IMG/VR virus record: IMGVR_UViG_3300034022_000288
Span: 1 to 35,484 of that record
Origin: a virus
Reading direction: 5' to 3' (one strand)
Length of the DNA stretch: 35,484 bases
Positions 18,069-25,026 of this stretch are shown here, in pieces. Numbering within the stretch: the stretch's first letter is position 1; each line of letters opens with the position of its first letter. The notes beneath the pieces are model-generated. The model saw only the letters and a program-made list of their open reading frames with translations, had not been told where the DNA came from and ran no database searches. Both the position numbers and the translations under genes were made by a program.

Positions 18069-19927
18069 TATTGCCCTCCAAGTCGACCAGCAAGACTAAG
18101 TACAGAACCAGGTGAACCAGGTTGTGCAGCAGCACCAGCAATTGCTGGACCGCCTGGTGGCATACCGCCACCTCCGCCAAGTTGTGCAAGCATTGCTTCA
18201 AGACCGCCAGGTCCTTGTGGTGGGCCGGCTGGTTGTTCAGCTCCCATTCCTGGTGGGGCCAAGCCTGGCATTGTTTCGGGTGCGCCAGCTGGTGCAGGTG
18301 TTGCTTGACGTTCTTGTGCGCGTTTCTGTGCAGCCATGATTGCTTCGGAAAGATTCATTTTGTTAGATGCAACTTGTGTTGCAATGTATGCAAGGTCATC
18401 TGGCTGGTATGGACCGTTAGGGTCTGCTGCTTGTGTCTGAATAGAAGACAACAGTGCGGCTTCGATACCTTCAGAAACAAGACGGTCTTTTTCTAGTTCT
18501 GGGTCTGCAATGAGAGGGTCTGCTTCACGGGCTGATTCTTTAGACATAAGCCCTGTACCAAGACGCTGACCTAAACCAACAATCAGGCTGTTGACATCTG
18601 AACCTGCTGCGGAGTATGCAACATAGTGGAAATCTGTTTCCCATAGTTTATTTGGTGTGTAATCTTTAATGCCACCACCCATGCCTGGCATGAAGAATGA
18701 TTTGCCGGTGTTGCCCCAATAGTTTTTTTCGATTGCAATAGCAATTTTGTCTTCTTCAATCATGGATGATGAGAAGATTTCTTGTGCTTCTTGAACTCGG
18801 AAGTCTACGGTTGCTGCAAGGATTGAATCCCCACGGCGACCTGTACGGATGTTCGTTCCTGATTCGCCACCGAACTCGGCAGGGATGGCACCTTCAAGGC
18901 GTTCTTGGCGTTCAAGTCTGTCTAGTGCAACGTCTGTTTTGTAGCCAGGGTTTGACTGCAACTGTTGAATGTCGCCACCTTTTACAACACCCAGCTGTCC
19001 TGATTTGCCTTCAGCGATTTGAATAATCTCTGGGTTTTCACCAGGTCGGGCAATGAGGTATTCATCTGGGAAGATGCCACGTTCGATAGCAATTTCAGTT
19101 AGTGCTTGCAACCTTGCACGGGTGTAATACATACCGAGAAGACCATCAAACTGTCCGTGTGCTTTGTCAAGGGTAATTCTTTGCGGAACGATTACAAGTG
19201 GCATACCAGTGCGGTTGACAATGCGGGATAGTTCTACAGATGGGGAACCAAAGTACGCACTACCGCTAATAGGGTCGCGTTCTTTTTCGTATCCCATAAC
19301 AAGAGTTACTACTTCGTCTGCTGATACATATTCGAGGATTGTGAACATGTCATCTTGTTGTGGTTTACCCACACGAAGGGTGCCATCTACTGCATAACCA
19401 AAGTTTTGTGTCAACCATTGGTAGCTGCGACTGTACGAGAAGATGCAATCCATTGGTACTGGGTTGTCTAGGTCTACTGATGGTGCAGGGAAGGTATCTA
19501 GTGGGTTGCGTAGCTGCCACTCTGGGATGAGTTTGTCAAAGTTGGGCTTGATATAGATAGGTGAGTTGCTGTATGCAAGAAGGTGACGCGCACGTCGACG
19601 CATCTTCATATTCATACGGTTCTGGTCCCAAATAGAAAGCATTGCGCGCTTGCGGTCACGGGCCATCTGCATTGAACGGTCTTGGCCTTCACGCAAAGCA
19701 GGGAAATAAGGTACCGGCATTGTCGAAGATACACGCATAGCCATCTGGTCTAGACCTTGTACCAGTAGGTTTGCAACGGAAGATTTAGTGTTACGGTCCA
19801 ATTCGTTCAATGGGACAACCACGTCACCGTTAGCGAGTTGACGGACTTGGCGCATTTGTGAAAGGACAGGACCTTGTGCTGTTACACGTTGGCGGTAAAG
19901 GTCAACTATTTCTTCGATTGATTTCAT
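18068..19927 (-). CDS. Portal protein
   Basis: A 619-residue protein directly downstream of the large terminase, the usual place for the portal. It has the mixed alpha/beta portal layout: N-terminal helical wing (IEEIVDLYRQRVTAQG), a region ending YIKPNFDKLIPEWQLRNPLD, a stem/clip region with GYKTDVALDRLERQERLEGA, and the typical turn IPAEFGGESGTNIRTGRRGD before a long helix. The last 80 residues are Pro/Gly/Ala-rich and disordered, an extension beyond the core fold. It forms the dodecameric channel at one vertex for packaging and ejection. Assignment by order and pattern is strong. Confidence 0.88.
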   Translation of the reverse strand: MKSIEEIVDLYRQRVTAQGPVLSQMRQVRQLANGDVVVPLNELDRNTKSSVANLLVQGLDQMAMRVSSTMPVPYFPALREGQDRSMQMARDRKRAMLSIWDQNRMNMKMRRRARHLLAYSNSPIYIKPNFDKLIPEWQLRNPLDTFPAPSVDLDNPVPMDCIFSYSRSYQWLTQNFGYAVDGTLRVGKPQQDDMFTILEYVSADEVVTLVMGYEKERDPISGSAYFGSPSVELSRIVNRTGMPLVIVPQRITLDKAHGQFDGLLGMYYTRARLQALTEIAIERGIFPDEYLIARPGENPEIIQIAEGKSGQLGVVKGGDIQQLQSNPGYKTDVALDRLERQERLEGAIPAEFGGESGTNIRTGRRGDSILAATVDFRVQEAQEIFSSSMIEEDKIAIAIEKNYWGNTGKSFFMPGMGGGIKDYTPNKLWETDFHYVAYSAAGSDVNSLIVGLGQRLGTGLMSKESAREADPLIADPELEKDRLVSEGIEAALLSSIQTQAADPNGPYQPDDLAYIATQVASNKMNLSEAIMAAQKRAQERQATPAPAGAPETMPGLAPPGMGAEQPAGPPQGPGGLEAMLAQLGGGGGMPPGGPAIAGAAAQPGSPGSVLSLAGRLGGQ

Positions 19928-19973
19928 GCAGGACCTTTAGTGTGACTCAAACAATATAACGATAACACACGAT

Positions 19974-21950
19974 TCACGAGTTAAGCCACGAAGGTCGCCA
20001 TTGTCGGGGTGGAAGTTTAGATGTAGACAGGTTCGGGATGTTGAGAACAGCCATCCATATCGACATCACAATATCGGTGCCGTTCTTTTTGTCGGTAGTC
20101 CACGAAGTTAACTCCCCAACAGCAGCCATAGTCTTCCAAGTTATACGGTTATTCGGCAAACGTATATTGCCTGTCCTGAAAATCTGAGGAAGCAACGCTT
20201 CAACACCAAGCTTCTCATCCAGTTTGTTACGGCTAGTGGTGTGAGGAAGGATGTTGACCATGCTACGGGATGCCCATTTACGTACAAAGTCATGCTGCAA
20301 AAGGAACCGTTGTGCGGCGTTGATTTCAACAATCCAATGGGAAATTGGGTACCCCAAACGGAAGGACCGTTCCTGCCATTCATCCATAATGCCTGAATAC
20401 TCACCTGTGGTGGTGTTGTACCCCAGTAGTTCTTCAGCGGTTAGTTTGCAACGCTCGATATCCACTACATGATAAAGGTTTAGTTCTGGTTGGTACAGCA
20501 TCCACGTTAAAGCCCAGAACTTTGTAGGGGAAGGGTCAATGGATACTACGGATAGAACAGGCGGGGCTAGTCCTGCGGGGATTTGCCCATGATTACGGGT
20601 GTCGTCAATACAACCAGGGTATATAACCCCGTCATCTCCTTGGCCGCCATATATCCAAGTCTTAGATATGAGGTATCCGTCTAGTTCTAATTCTTCTTGC
20701 TGATAGACAACACGGAAAATGTCGGGTTTGGAGTGCCTAATAAACGATAGGTCTTTCCAAGGTAGACGTTTAGGGTCAAGTAACGGCCCGTCAGGGTAGG
20801 CAGGGGAGTCAAAACGACGGGATTCTTTGCCGGTATCAAGCTCTGGGTAGTACGCCTGATACACAATATGGCGGTACTTGGATGATTTTAGGGGTTCCAT
20901 AGCGTCAACCTGTTCAGGTGTCTCGATATCTGACCCGTCGTAATCTTCATCAAGGTCGTCATACGAAACTTTGGCTAAACAATGGGCGTACAAGTCACCT
21001 GACCCTAGACGCTGACCGATAACACATAGCAAACCACCTGGGTCTACACGGGCTTCCGCGACACCATCCCAGCGTTCCAACAGTTTGTCTCGTGAAGCTG
21101 ACTCACGGGTGTTGTCGGGGGAGGCTACGTCGTCAAAAAGGCAAAGGTCGGCGCGGTGTCCAATGAATTCTGCTTCGATACCGTAGGCGCGTACGGTTGG
21201 TTCTTTGTTGTCCAACCCGTTGCCACCGATTTGTTCCACAACAAACTCGTCTGCCCTCCATAACGCTCCTTTATCTGTAGGTCTGAACCTGCCATAGTCA
21301 ATACTTAGACAACCCAAAGCATCCTGGGCTAGTCCTTTCTTGACAAGCATCGGGTCGGGAAGCATAGGCATAGGTCGTTCAAGGGTTTCACGGATACGGC
21401 GGGAGTACAGCTTTGCCATGTTCTGCGATACAGACCCAATCATTATTCGAATGTCTCGTTTACGGCAGATAGCCCACACCGCAACATCATGGAACAACGT
21501 TGATTTACCAGCACCAGGGGGGACATTGATTACTACGAATTCTTTTTCTTCTGATTCGAGCCATTCAACAATTTTCAACGCCGCATCCACCTGCCAAGGT
21601 GAAGGTACACGACCAAGGTAATACTCACGGAAAAACCCGAAGTCTTCCAAGCCTCGTAGGGCTTCTTCACAGAGATGGTCATGCGGGATAGCCGATGGTA
21701 AATCGATGGCTTCCATGAAAGCGTTGTAGGAGTCGTTTTGGACTCCCCCGCCACGGGCTGTTGACTTGTTACCTTTAAGGGTTTCAAGGTCGTGGGATGC
21801 TTGTGCAGCTTTTGCTTTAGACAGCCATTTAGAACCTGTGTTGATGTGGATACCAGCAACACGGGAAGCATCTCCGATGGTTTTACCGGAGGAGATAGCA
21901 GCAAAGAATTTAGCTTTGTCTGCTGGGGAGACAACTCGTTTTGTACCCAT
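19974..21950 (-). CDS. Terminase large subunit with N-terminal helix-turn-helix
   Basis: A 658-residue packaging motor. ATPase motifs: Walker A VPPGAGKST (about 143-151), Walker B LCLFDD (269-274), and a coupling-type Ser/Asn segment GSVSQNMAKLYSRRIRETL (172-190). The nuclease half has VVSIDPSPTKFWALTWM with its acidic strand and later HWIVEINAAQRFLL. Residues 7-45 (SPADKAKFFAAISSGKTIGD, then VAGIHINTGSKWLS) look like a helix-turn-helix of the type usually found in the small terminase subunit. No separate small terminase gene was recognised nearby, so the DNA-recognition function may be fused here. The enzyme cuts concatemers and pumps DNA into the procapsid through the portal. Confidence 0.93.
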   Translation of the reverse strand: MGTKRVVSPADKAKFFAAISSGKTIGDASRVAGIHINTGSKWLSKAKAAQASHDLETLKGNKSTARGGGVQNDSYNAFMEAIDLPSAIPHDHLCEEALRGLEDFGFFREYYLGRVPSPWQVDAALKIVEWLESEEKEFVVINVPPGAGKSTLFHDVAVWAICRKRDIRIMIGSVSQNMAKLYSRRIRETLERPMPMLPDPMLVKKGLAQDALGCLSIDYGRFRPTDKGALWRADEFVVEQIGGNGLDNKEPTVRAYGIEAEFIGHRADLCLFDDVASPDNTRESASRDKLLERWDGVAEARVDPGGLLCVIGQRLGSGDLYAHCLAKVSYDDLDEDYDGSDIETPEQVDAMEPLKSSKYRHIVYQAYYPELDTGKESRRFDSPAYPDGPLLDPKRLPWKDLSFIRHSKPDIFRVVYQQEELELDGYLISKTWIYGGQGDDGVIYPGCIDDTRNHGQIPAGLAPPVLSVVSIDPSPTKFWALTWMLYQPELNLYHVVDIERCKLTAEELLGYNTTTGEYSGIMDEWQERSFRLGYPISHWIVEINAAQRFLLQHDFVRKWASRSMVNILPHTTSRNKLDEKLGVEALLPQIFRTGNIRLPNNRITWKTMAAVGELTSWTTDKKNGTDIVMSIWMAVLNIPNLSTSKLPPRQWRPSWLNS

Positions 21951-21961
21951 CGGGTTTTACA

Positions 21962-22222
21962 CTACCACTTGACTTTGTTTGCCCAATATGCGGCAGACAT
22001 TTTACCTTTAGCAATGTTAGAAGCATGACGGTCTTTGAACGCTTTGTTACGTGCAGACCCGTCAGGAGAACCTGACACGCCCTGTTGCCCAAACCGAATC
22101 GTTTTAACTTGGTTGCCAACTTTGGCTACAACCACGTGTGATTTAGTTGGATGCTTAGGAGTTGCCTTTGGTTTGTTATATCCAGTGACACCTGCCCGTT
22201 TAAGGCGGGAATCTTCAGGCAT
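21962..22222 (-). CDS. Conserved small phage protein upstream of terminase
   Basis: An 86-residue basic protein: MPEDSRLKRAGVTGYNKPKA, then HVVVAKVGNQVKTIRFGQQG, ending KMSAAYWANKVKW. Close relatives with the same RFGQQGVSGSPDG core and the SAAYWAN ending occur in many marine and freshwater phages next to terminase genes (from family memory). The function is not established. The basic charge and terminase neighbourhood suggest DNA binding or packaging. One-base overlap with the upstream tiny gene. Confidence 0.78.
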   Translation of the reverse strand: MPEDSRLKRAGVTGYNKPKATPKHPTKSHVVVAKVGNQVKTIRFGQQGVSGSPDGSARNKAFKDRHASNIAKGKMSAAYWANKVKW

Positions 22223-22338
22223 TACTTCTTCTTTTTAGAAGCCGAAACCATCTTCTTACCGGACTTCTTAGCTGCCATCTTGGCATCCTTCATTCCAGCT
22301 GCTGTGTATGGGAACTTCTTTTTTCCTACTTGTGGCAT
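22222..22338 (-). CDS. Tiny lysine-rich protein (38 aa)
   Basis: ATG at 22338, reading MPQVGKKKFPYTAAGMKDAK and ending SASKKKK. The stop overlaps the start of the 86-residue gene (TAATG) and the start lies one base after the stop of the next tiny gene. About one third of residues are Lys. Short proteins of this form (VGKKKFPYT) are recurrent near terminase genes of aquatic phages. Probably a nucleic-acid-binding virion or packaging factor; this role is inferred from charge and place. Confidence 0.72.
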   Translation of the reverse strand: MPQVGKKKFPYTAAGMKDAKMAAKKSGKKMVSASKKKK

Positions 22339-22339
22339 G

Positions 22340-22504
22340 TTACTTTCCTTTTTTGTTTCGGGATGCCGCCATATTATCAACAAGATTCGGATACGGCCGA
22401 CCAGCCTTCTTCGCCCGTGCCTTCGCTGAAGCTTTCTGAGAAGACGTTAAAGGAGTTGATTTCTTTTTAGGGTTTTCTTTTTCCCAAACAGGCTTTTGTT
22501 TCAT
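22340..22504 (-). CDS. Tiny basic protein (54 aa), first gene of late operon
   Basis: ATG at 22504, reading MKQKPVWEKENPKKKSTPLT, then SSQKASAKARAKKAG and RPYPNLVDNMAA. The motif of small/Lys residues then GRPYPNLVDN recurs in many aquatic phages beside packaging genes (from memory). Highly basic, probably DNA binding. It is the first gene of the leftward operon; no clear ribosome site precedes it, so a leaderless start is possible. Confidence 0.72.
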   Translation of the reverse strand: MKQKPVWEKENPKKKSTPLTSSQKASAKARAKKAGRPYPNLVDNMAASRNKKGK

Positions 22505-23192
22505 GCCGAAACACTAACACCACATGCTATGCTGAAGGCAACTTCACAAGACCTCCCCGCTGGGATAGCGGCAAGGCAGGCATGGCTGTATACCGTTTGC
22601 ATGGTACGGGGCGTTTCACACCAGGTAACTGGGGTAGACGAAACCTGCAATCAAGAACATCTGAAAAAGATGGTTGTTCCCCTATTGTGTAAATGTTTCG
22701 AGCAGCGTAATAAACGTCATCTTATTAAAATTCCGGTGTCGGCTAAAACAAAATTGGCTACGGCGACCGTGGTATCAGTTTGGTATCTAAACAGTGGGGG
22801 AAGCTAAAGACACCCCAGTCAGTTCCGCTGGCGCGGCTAACGCCCTCGCCTACGGCATCGGTTGTTGGCAGTGAAAGGGAGTACGTCTGGTGGACAGGTT
22901 CCGCCCCGTTCCTTCGCCATAGAAATTTACAGTCTTCAGGAAAGCGGCCTCCAGTCAACCGTGCCACAAGATAAGCACGTCGACCACACACAGTCACTAT
23001 CCAACCACCCAAAGTGACACACACCAAAAGAGTGAATCCCGACCAAAGCGATATGATATATATATAGGGGTGGGGTGCCTCGGCACATACCCCCGTTGGT
23101 GTTTTTCGGGGTGTCGGCTACGGGCAACGCGTCTGTCGTTGCGGGTGGTGTTGCGTATTTTGTTGGGCTAGGGCATGGGTGGGGGTGGTATA

Positions 23193-23208
23193 TGTTTCAC
23201 GTGAAACA
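23193..23208. promoter_or_regulatory. Perfect parS (ParB-binding centromere) sequence
   Basis: TGTTTCACGTGAAACA is a perfect 16-bp palindrome and matches the bacterial chromosomal parS consensus at every position. ParB (Spo0J) binds this site, loads CTP and spreads on flanking DNA. No ParA- or ParB-like gene is seen in the window, so the host ParB is the likely partner if the site is functional. Chance occurrence of a given 16-mer in 35 kb is about one in 10^5. Confidence 0.85.
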
Positions 23209-23209
23209 T

Positions 23210-23224
23210 TGAGAACCATTCTCA
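23210..23224. promoter_or_regulatory. 7-1-7 palindrome resembling a Zur/Fur-family box, adjoining parS
   Basis: TGAGAACCATTCTCA is an inverted repeat (TGAGAA, CCA, TTCTCA) starting two bases after parS. On the other strand it reads TGAGAATGGTTCTCA, matching 12 of 15 positions of the actinobacterial Zur consensus TGAAAATGATTTTCA as I recall it. It may be a regulator-binding site or an accessory site to parS. The palindrome is certain; the regulator is a guess. Confidence 0.45.
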
Positions 23225-23261
23225 TATTGTAAAGCCCGCGACTGTTGACGTGCTTGCAATA

Positions 23262-23278
23262 GTTAGCAGTCCGCTAAC
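23262..23278. repeat. Inverted repeat GTTAGC-N5-GCTAAC
   Basis: GTTAGC (23262-23267) and GCTAAC (23273-23278) flank AGTCC. A partly overlapping second pair TAGTTA/TAACTA extends the symmetry to about 23290. It lies between parS and the iteron-like repeats and could be an operator or a hairpin in an origin region. No T-run follows, so it is not a terminator. Confidence 0.5.
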
Positions 23279-23347
23279 AGTAACTAGCACTGTGTTCTAC
23301 CTATGGCGTGGGGTGGTGGTGTTGTGGGAATGATTCCCGATATTAGG

Positions 23348-23413
23348 AGTCTGTGACTGTTGGTGGGGAGTCGGGGACTGTTGGTGAAATTGGGGGTTAG
23401 TCGGTGACTGTTC
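23348..23413 (+). repeat. Three iteron-like 15-bp direct repeats
   Basis: Copies are AGTCTGTGACTGTTG (23348-23362), AGTCGGGGACTGTTG (23369-23383) and AGTCGGTGACTGTTC (23399-23413), spaced 21 and 30 bp start to start. A further core copy GACTGTTG lies at 23240-23247. Direct repeats of this size beside an AT-rich tandem repeat are typical of replication origins where an initiator binds. No initiator gene is identified in the window. Confidence 0.6.
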
Positions 23414-23415
23414 CG

Positions 23416-23440
23416 AGATTATTTTTAGATTATTTTTAGA
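23416..23440 (+). repeat. AT-rich tandem duplication (candidate DNA-unwinding element)
   Basis: The 11-mer AGATTATTTTT occurs twice in direct tandem (23416-23426 and 23427-23437), followed by AGA. It starts 3 bases after the last iteron-like repeat. AT-rich short tandems next to iterons are where origins melt; the same sequence could instead be an UP-element-like tract for the promoter 50 bp downstream. Confidence 0.55.
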
Positions 23441-23478
23441 GCCTTATTCCGTAAGGGTTTCGTGGGGTGGTGGTGGTG

Positions 23479-23516
23479 GTTCAATGGTTGAACAGTGGCA
23501 CGTATGTCTATATAGT
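23479..23516 (+). promoter_or_regulatory. Rightward sigma-70-type promoter with overlapping operator palindrome
   Basis: A -35 TTGAAC (23488-23493), 17-base spacer and -10 TATAGT (23511-23516) give a near-consensus promoter reading into the plus-strand operon, with predicted start near 23523. The palindrome GTTCAATGGTTGAAC (23479-23493) overlaps the -35 box, as repressor operators do. A single-promoter layout fits the continuous gene order downstream. Confidence 0.72.
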
Positions 23517-23523
23517 TCATGTA

Positions 23524-23538
23524 TCGGAATTATTCCGA
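23524..23538 (+). promoter_or_regulatory. Palindrome at predicted transcript start (operator or leader hairpin)
   Basis: TCGGAATTATTCCGA is a perfect 7-1-7 inverted repeat lying right at the expected +1 of the rightward promoter and 16 bases before the AGAAAGGG ribosome site of the first gene. As DNA it may bind a repressor. As RNA only a shortened stem could form, because the palindrome has no loop. Confidence 0.55.
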
Positions 23539-23560
23539 GCTACTTAGAAAGGGTAGAGCA

Positions 23561-23725
23561 ATGAATAAATGGGAGAGAGAGCCGCAAGCGTTCACGTGCG
23601 ATTATTGCGGCGGGGATAAGGCCACGAATATGACCGACATGGGCGACATAGTTTGCGACCCGTGTCTAATCGGGCGGCCTATCTATGAGGCTCCGAGCGC
23701 GGCACAATCGCCGTGGGGTCACTAA
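23561..23725 (+). CDS. Small double-CxxC zinc-ribbon protein
   Basis: A 54-residue protein, first gene of the rightward operon. The start at 23561 is set by AGAAAGGG 10-15 bases upstream; an upstream in-frame ATG at 23519 lies before the predicted transcript start. It reads FTCDYCGGDKATNMTDMGDI, then VCDPCLIG: two CxxC pairs (about residues 12-15 and 32-35) that should bind one zinc ion, as in small zinc ribbons that bind nucleic acid or polymerase. The stop overlaps the next start (TAATG). Function unknown; early host-takeover or regulatory role is possible from position. Confidence 0.78.
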   Translation: MNKWEREPQAFTCDYCGGDKATNMTDMGDIVCDPCLIGRPIYEAPSAAQSPWGH

Positions 23726-23997
23726 TGTTCGACGTGATATGTAGGAATTGCGGCGAGCCGTGGGAGAATGACACGCTCCATGAGGTAGCCGAGGAATTAG
23801 GGACAACATACGCGGCAATGGCTCGCGCGTTCTCGAATAAGGGTTGCGGCGCGTTCAGTGGTTCAAGCTATGAGGCCGCGCCATGTGCCGCCGATAGTAA
23901 GGCCGCGGCGCGGGGAATGTTGGCAGACTTGCTAGGTGAAGATATGGATGGATATGCGGCCATGCTCGATGACGCGGAATATATGAACCTCATCTAA
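23725..23997 (+). CDS. Cys-rich actinophage-type small protein
   Basis: A 90-residue protein starting MFDVICRNCGEPWENDTLHE. CxxC at residues 6-9, His 19 and later NKGCGAF and APCAAD (about residues 41 and 55) suggest a zinc-binding fold. Small proteins with the same start (CxxCGEPWE, LHD/LHE) recur in actinobacteriophages from memory, with no assigned role. TAATG coupling to the first gene supports this start over an earlier in-frame ATG at 23713. The first tRNA-like element begins 5 bases after its stop. Confidence 0.75.
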   Translation: MFDVICRNCGEPWENDTLHEVAEELGTTYAAMARAFSNKGCGAFSGSSYEAAPCAADSKAAARGMLADLLGEDMDGYAAMLDDAEYMNLI

Positions 23998-24002
23998 ACG
24001 GG

Positions 24003-24052
24003 TCGCGGGGTGGTATGGCCACTATCGCGGGGTTCGATTCCCCGCCCGCGCA
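24003..24052 (+). ncRNA. tRNA-like element 1 (acceptor + D-arm-like + T-arm, no anticodon arm)
   Basis: The acceptor-like stem CGCGGG (24004-24009) pairs with CCCGCG (24045-24050). A 4-bp hairpin GTGG/CCAC (24010-24022) has loop TATGG. The T-arm is CGGGG-TTCGATT-CCCCG (24028-24044), with the canonical T-loop pattern including the G-C closing pair. Only 5 bases join hairpin and T-arm, so there is no room for an anticodon arm. A second hairpin TGCCC/GGGCA (24056-24070) follows and then the ribosome site of the next gene. It may be an RNase P/RNase Z substrate or a structured mRNA spacer. No CCA is encoded. Confidence 0.7.
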
Positions 24053-24093
24053 CTATGCCCACTACGGGCAGAACTACTAGAAAGGGTAGCAAC

Positions 24094-24519
24094 ATGACAA
24101 CATACGAACAGACAGACAAGGCCACGGGGTTATCGTTCCCGTGTACGTGTGGCGGGTGCCGTGGGCGTTCCGCGAATCTCACTGACATATGGGATAGCGG
24201 CCAGATTCCTAACAAGGTTGAGGGCTATTACTTTTCGGAATCGACACGCCGATTCTTTCATTCCCGCATTCTTTCATTCCGTCACTTAGACAATGGCGCG
24301 CTTGCCGTGCGGGAATCACTCGCGGGAGACATGAACAATGAAACACGGGTGCATCGTGTGACGGTATGGTGCCGCTATGGGCATATTCTGCCGCGTGATA
24401 TGGCCGCCGATACGTTCACTAATGGGACTAAGGCCGTGGGTGCCATACGTGCATTGCCTGCCGATTCCGCGCAAGCTTGCGAATGCCACGGGTGCCAACT
24501 TGACAAGGCAGGCCGCTAA
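24094..24519 (+). CDS. Cys-rich hypothetical protein (141 aa)
   Basis: The start at 24094 (MTTYEQTDKATGLSFPCTCG) follows AGAAAGGG by 9 bases; the frame is open further upstream through the tRNA-like element but that part is not credible coding. An N-terminal FPCTCGGCRGRS and a C-terminal ACECHGCQLDKAG give two clusters of three cysteines each, likely zinc-binding. The middle has a beta-rich segment (HRVTVWCRYGHILPRDMA). No family recognised. Stop and next start overlap by one base. Likely an early protein of unknown role. Confidence 0.75.
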   Translation: MTTYEQTDKATGLSFPCTCGGCRGRSANLTDIWDSGQIPNKVEGYYFSESTRRFFHSRILSFRHLDNGALAVRESLAGDMNNETRVHRVTVWCRYGHILPRDMAADTFTNGTKAVGAIRALPADSAQACECHGCQLDKAGR

Positions 24520-24752
24520 TGGATAACGGGGTTCGATACATGATTCATAAGATAGGAACGCCACGCCTACAACGTACGACAATGGGCGGGATAGTACCCG
24601 CGGGCGAATGGTACCGCGCCAATACGGGCGAATGGGTAGCGGCGAAAGATGCGCACGTGTTCGTCAAGTGGGAACGCAAGATATACAACTTGCCCGATGG
24701 CGGCGAATGGATAGAAATATACGTGAACGTTCCCGTAGAGGTAACGCGATGA
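24519..24752 (+). CDS. Hypothetical small protein (77 aa)
   Basis: Starts MDNGVRYMIHKIGTPRLQRT and continues with beta-rich sequence (EWVAAKDAHVFVKWERKIYN; GGEWIEIYVNVPVEVTR). It overlaps both neighbours by one to four bases. No motif, membrane segment or signal. Compact size suggests a single beta-barrel or SH3-like domain, but that is only composition. Gene call supported by coupling and by the continuous frame. Confidence 0.65.
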   Translation: MDNGVRYMIHKIGTPRLQRTTMGGIVPAGEWYRANTGEWVAAKDAHVFVKWERKIYNLPDGGEWIEIYVNVPVEVTR

Positions 24753-25018
24753 CGCGCCGATACTCTCCTAATCATCCCGCCGTGAAAAGCTCGCCGCACG
24801 TGATGACCCCGCAACAGTGGTCACGCCTATATAGGTGGCCGCTTGCCGCTATCGGTGGCGGGTTCACCCTTGCGATGTTGGGGTGGTTCATGCCGCCTAT
24901 CGCGCTATACGGCCTGCCGATATCGTTCCTATGGTGCCTACCACCCACCGGAATCTGTCTCGCGGGGTTCGCCCGTTGTCAGGCTATCTACGAAATAGAA
25001 AAGGAATACGACAAGTAA
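24749..25018 (+). CDS. Small membrane protein, two transmembrane segments
   Basis: An 89-residue protein; ATG at 24749 overlaps the previous stop (ATGA). N-terminal basic tail (MTRRYSPNHPAVKSSPHVMT), then two hydrophobic spans around residues 30-48 (PLAAIGGGFTLAMLGWFM) and 51-74 (ALYGLPISFLWCLPPTGICL), and a charged C-terminus (IYEIEKEYDK). An in-frame extension to 24608 lacks a ribosome site. In an early operon a membrane protein could act in superinfection exclusion or host membrane control; holin is less likely away from the lysis genes. Role unproven. Confidence 0.68.
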   Translation: MTRRYSPNHPAVKSSPHVMTPQQWSRLYRWPLAAIGGGFTLAMLGWFMPPIALYGLPISFLWCLPPTGICLAGFARCQAIYEIEKEYDK

Positions 25019-25026
25019 CCCCGACA

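Larger units (their letters stand above)
22505..23560. other. Non-coding, repeat-rich intergenic region between divergent operons
   Basis: About 1.06 kb separates the leftward late operon from the rightward operon. Open frames here lack ribosome sites and recognisable protein features, so I call no gene. From 22.54 to 22.74 kb short inverted repeats follow one another: CCGCT/AGCGG, CCGT/ACGG, CAGGT/ACCTG, CATCT/AGATG and AATAA/TTATT. Near 23.06 kb there is a TA-rich run, then a 12-bp palindrome GTGCCTCGGCAC (23075-23086) and GCAACG/CGTTGC (23124-23142). The right half holds parS, further palindromes, iteron-like repeats and a promoter, listed separately. The whole may be a replication and partition control region. 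Confidence 0.7.

Noticed and set aside
22496-22807. 103-residue plus-strand frame in the non-coding region
   Set aside because: Begins with TTG inside the antisense of a real gene, has no ribosome site and no recognisable domain; kept as non-coding.
22800-22990. Possible tmRNA (short frame with ANALA near 22840, hairpins around)
   Set aside because: No tRNA-like 5' and 3' ends that pair, no T-arm and no CCA end were found.
23588-23603. Second parS-like site near CGTTCACGTGCG
   Set aside because: Only the central TTCACGTG is kept and the arms do not match; it lies inside a gene.
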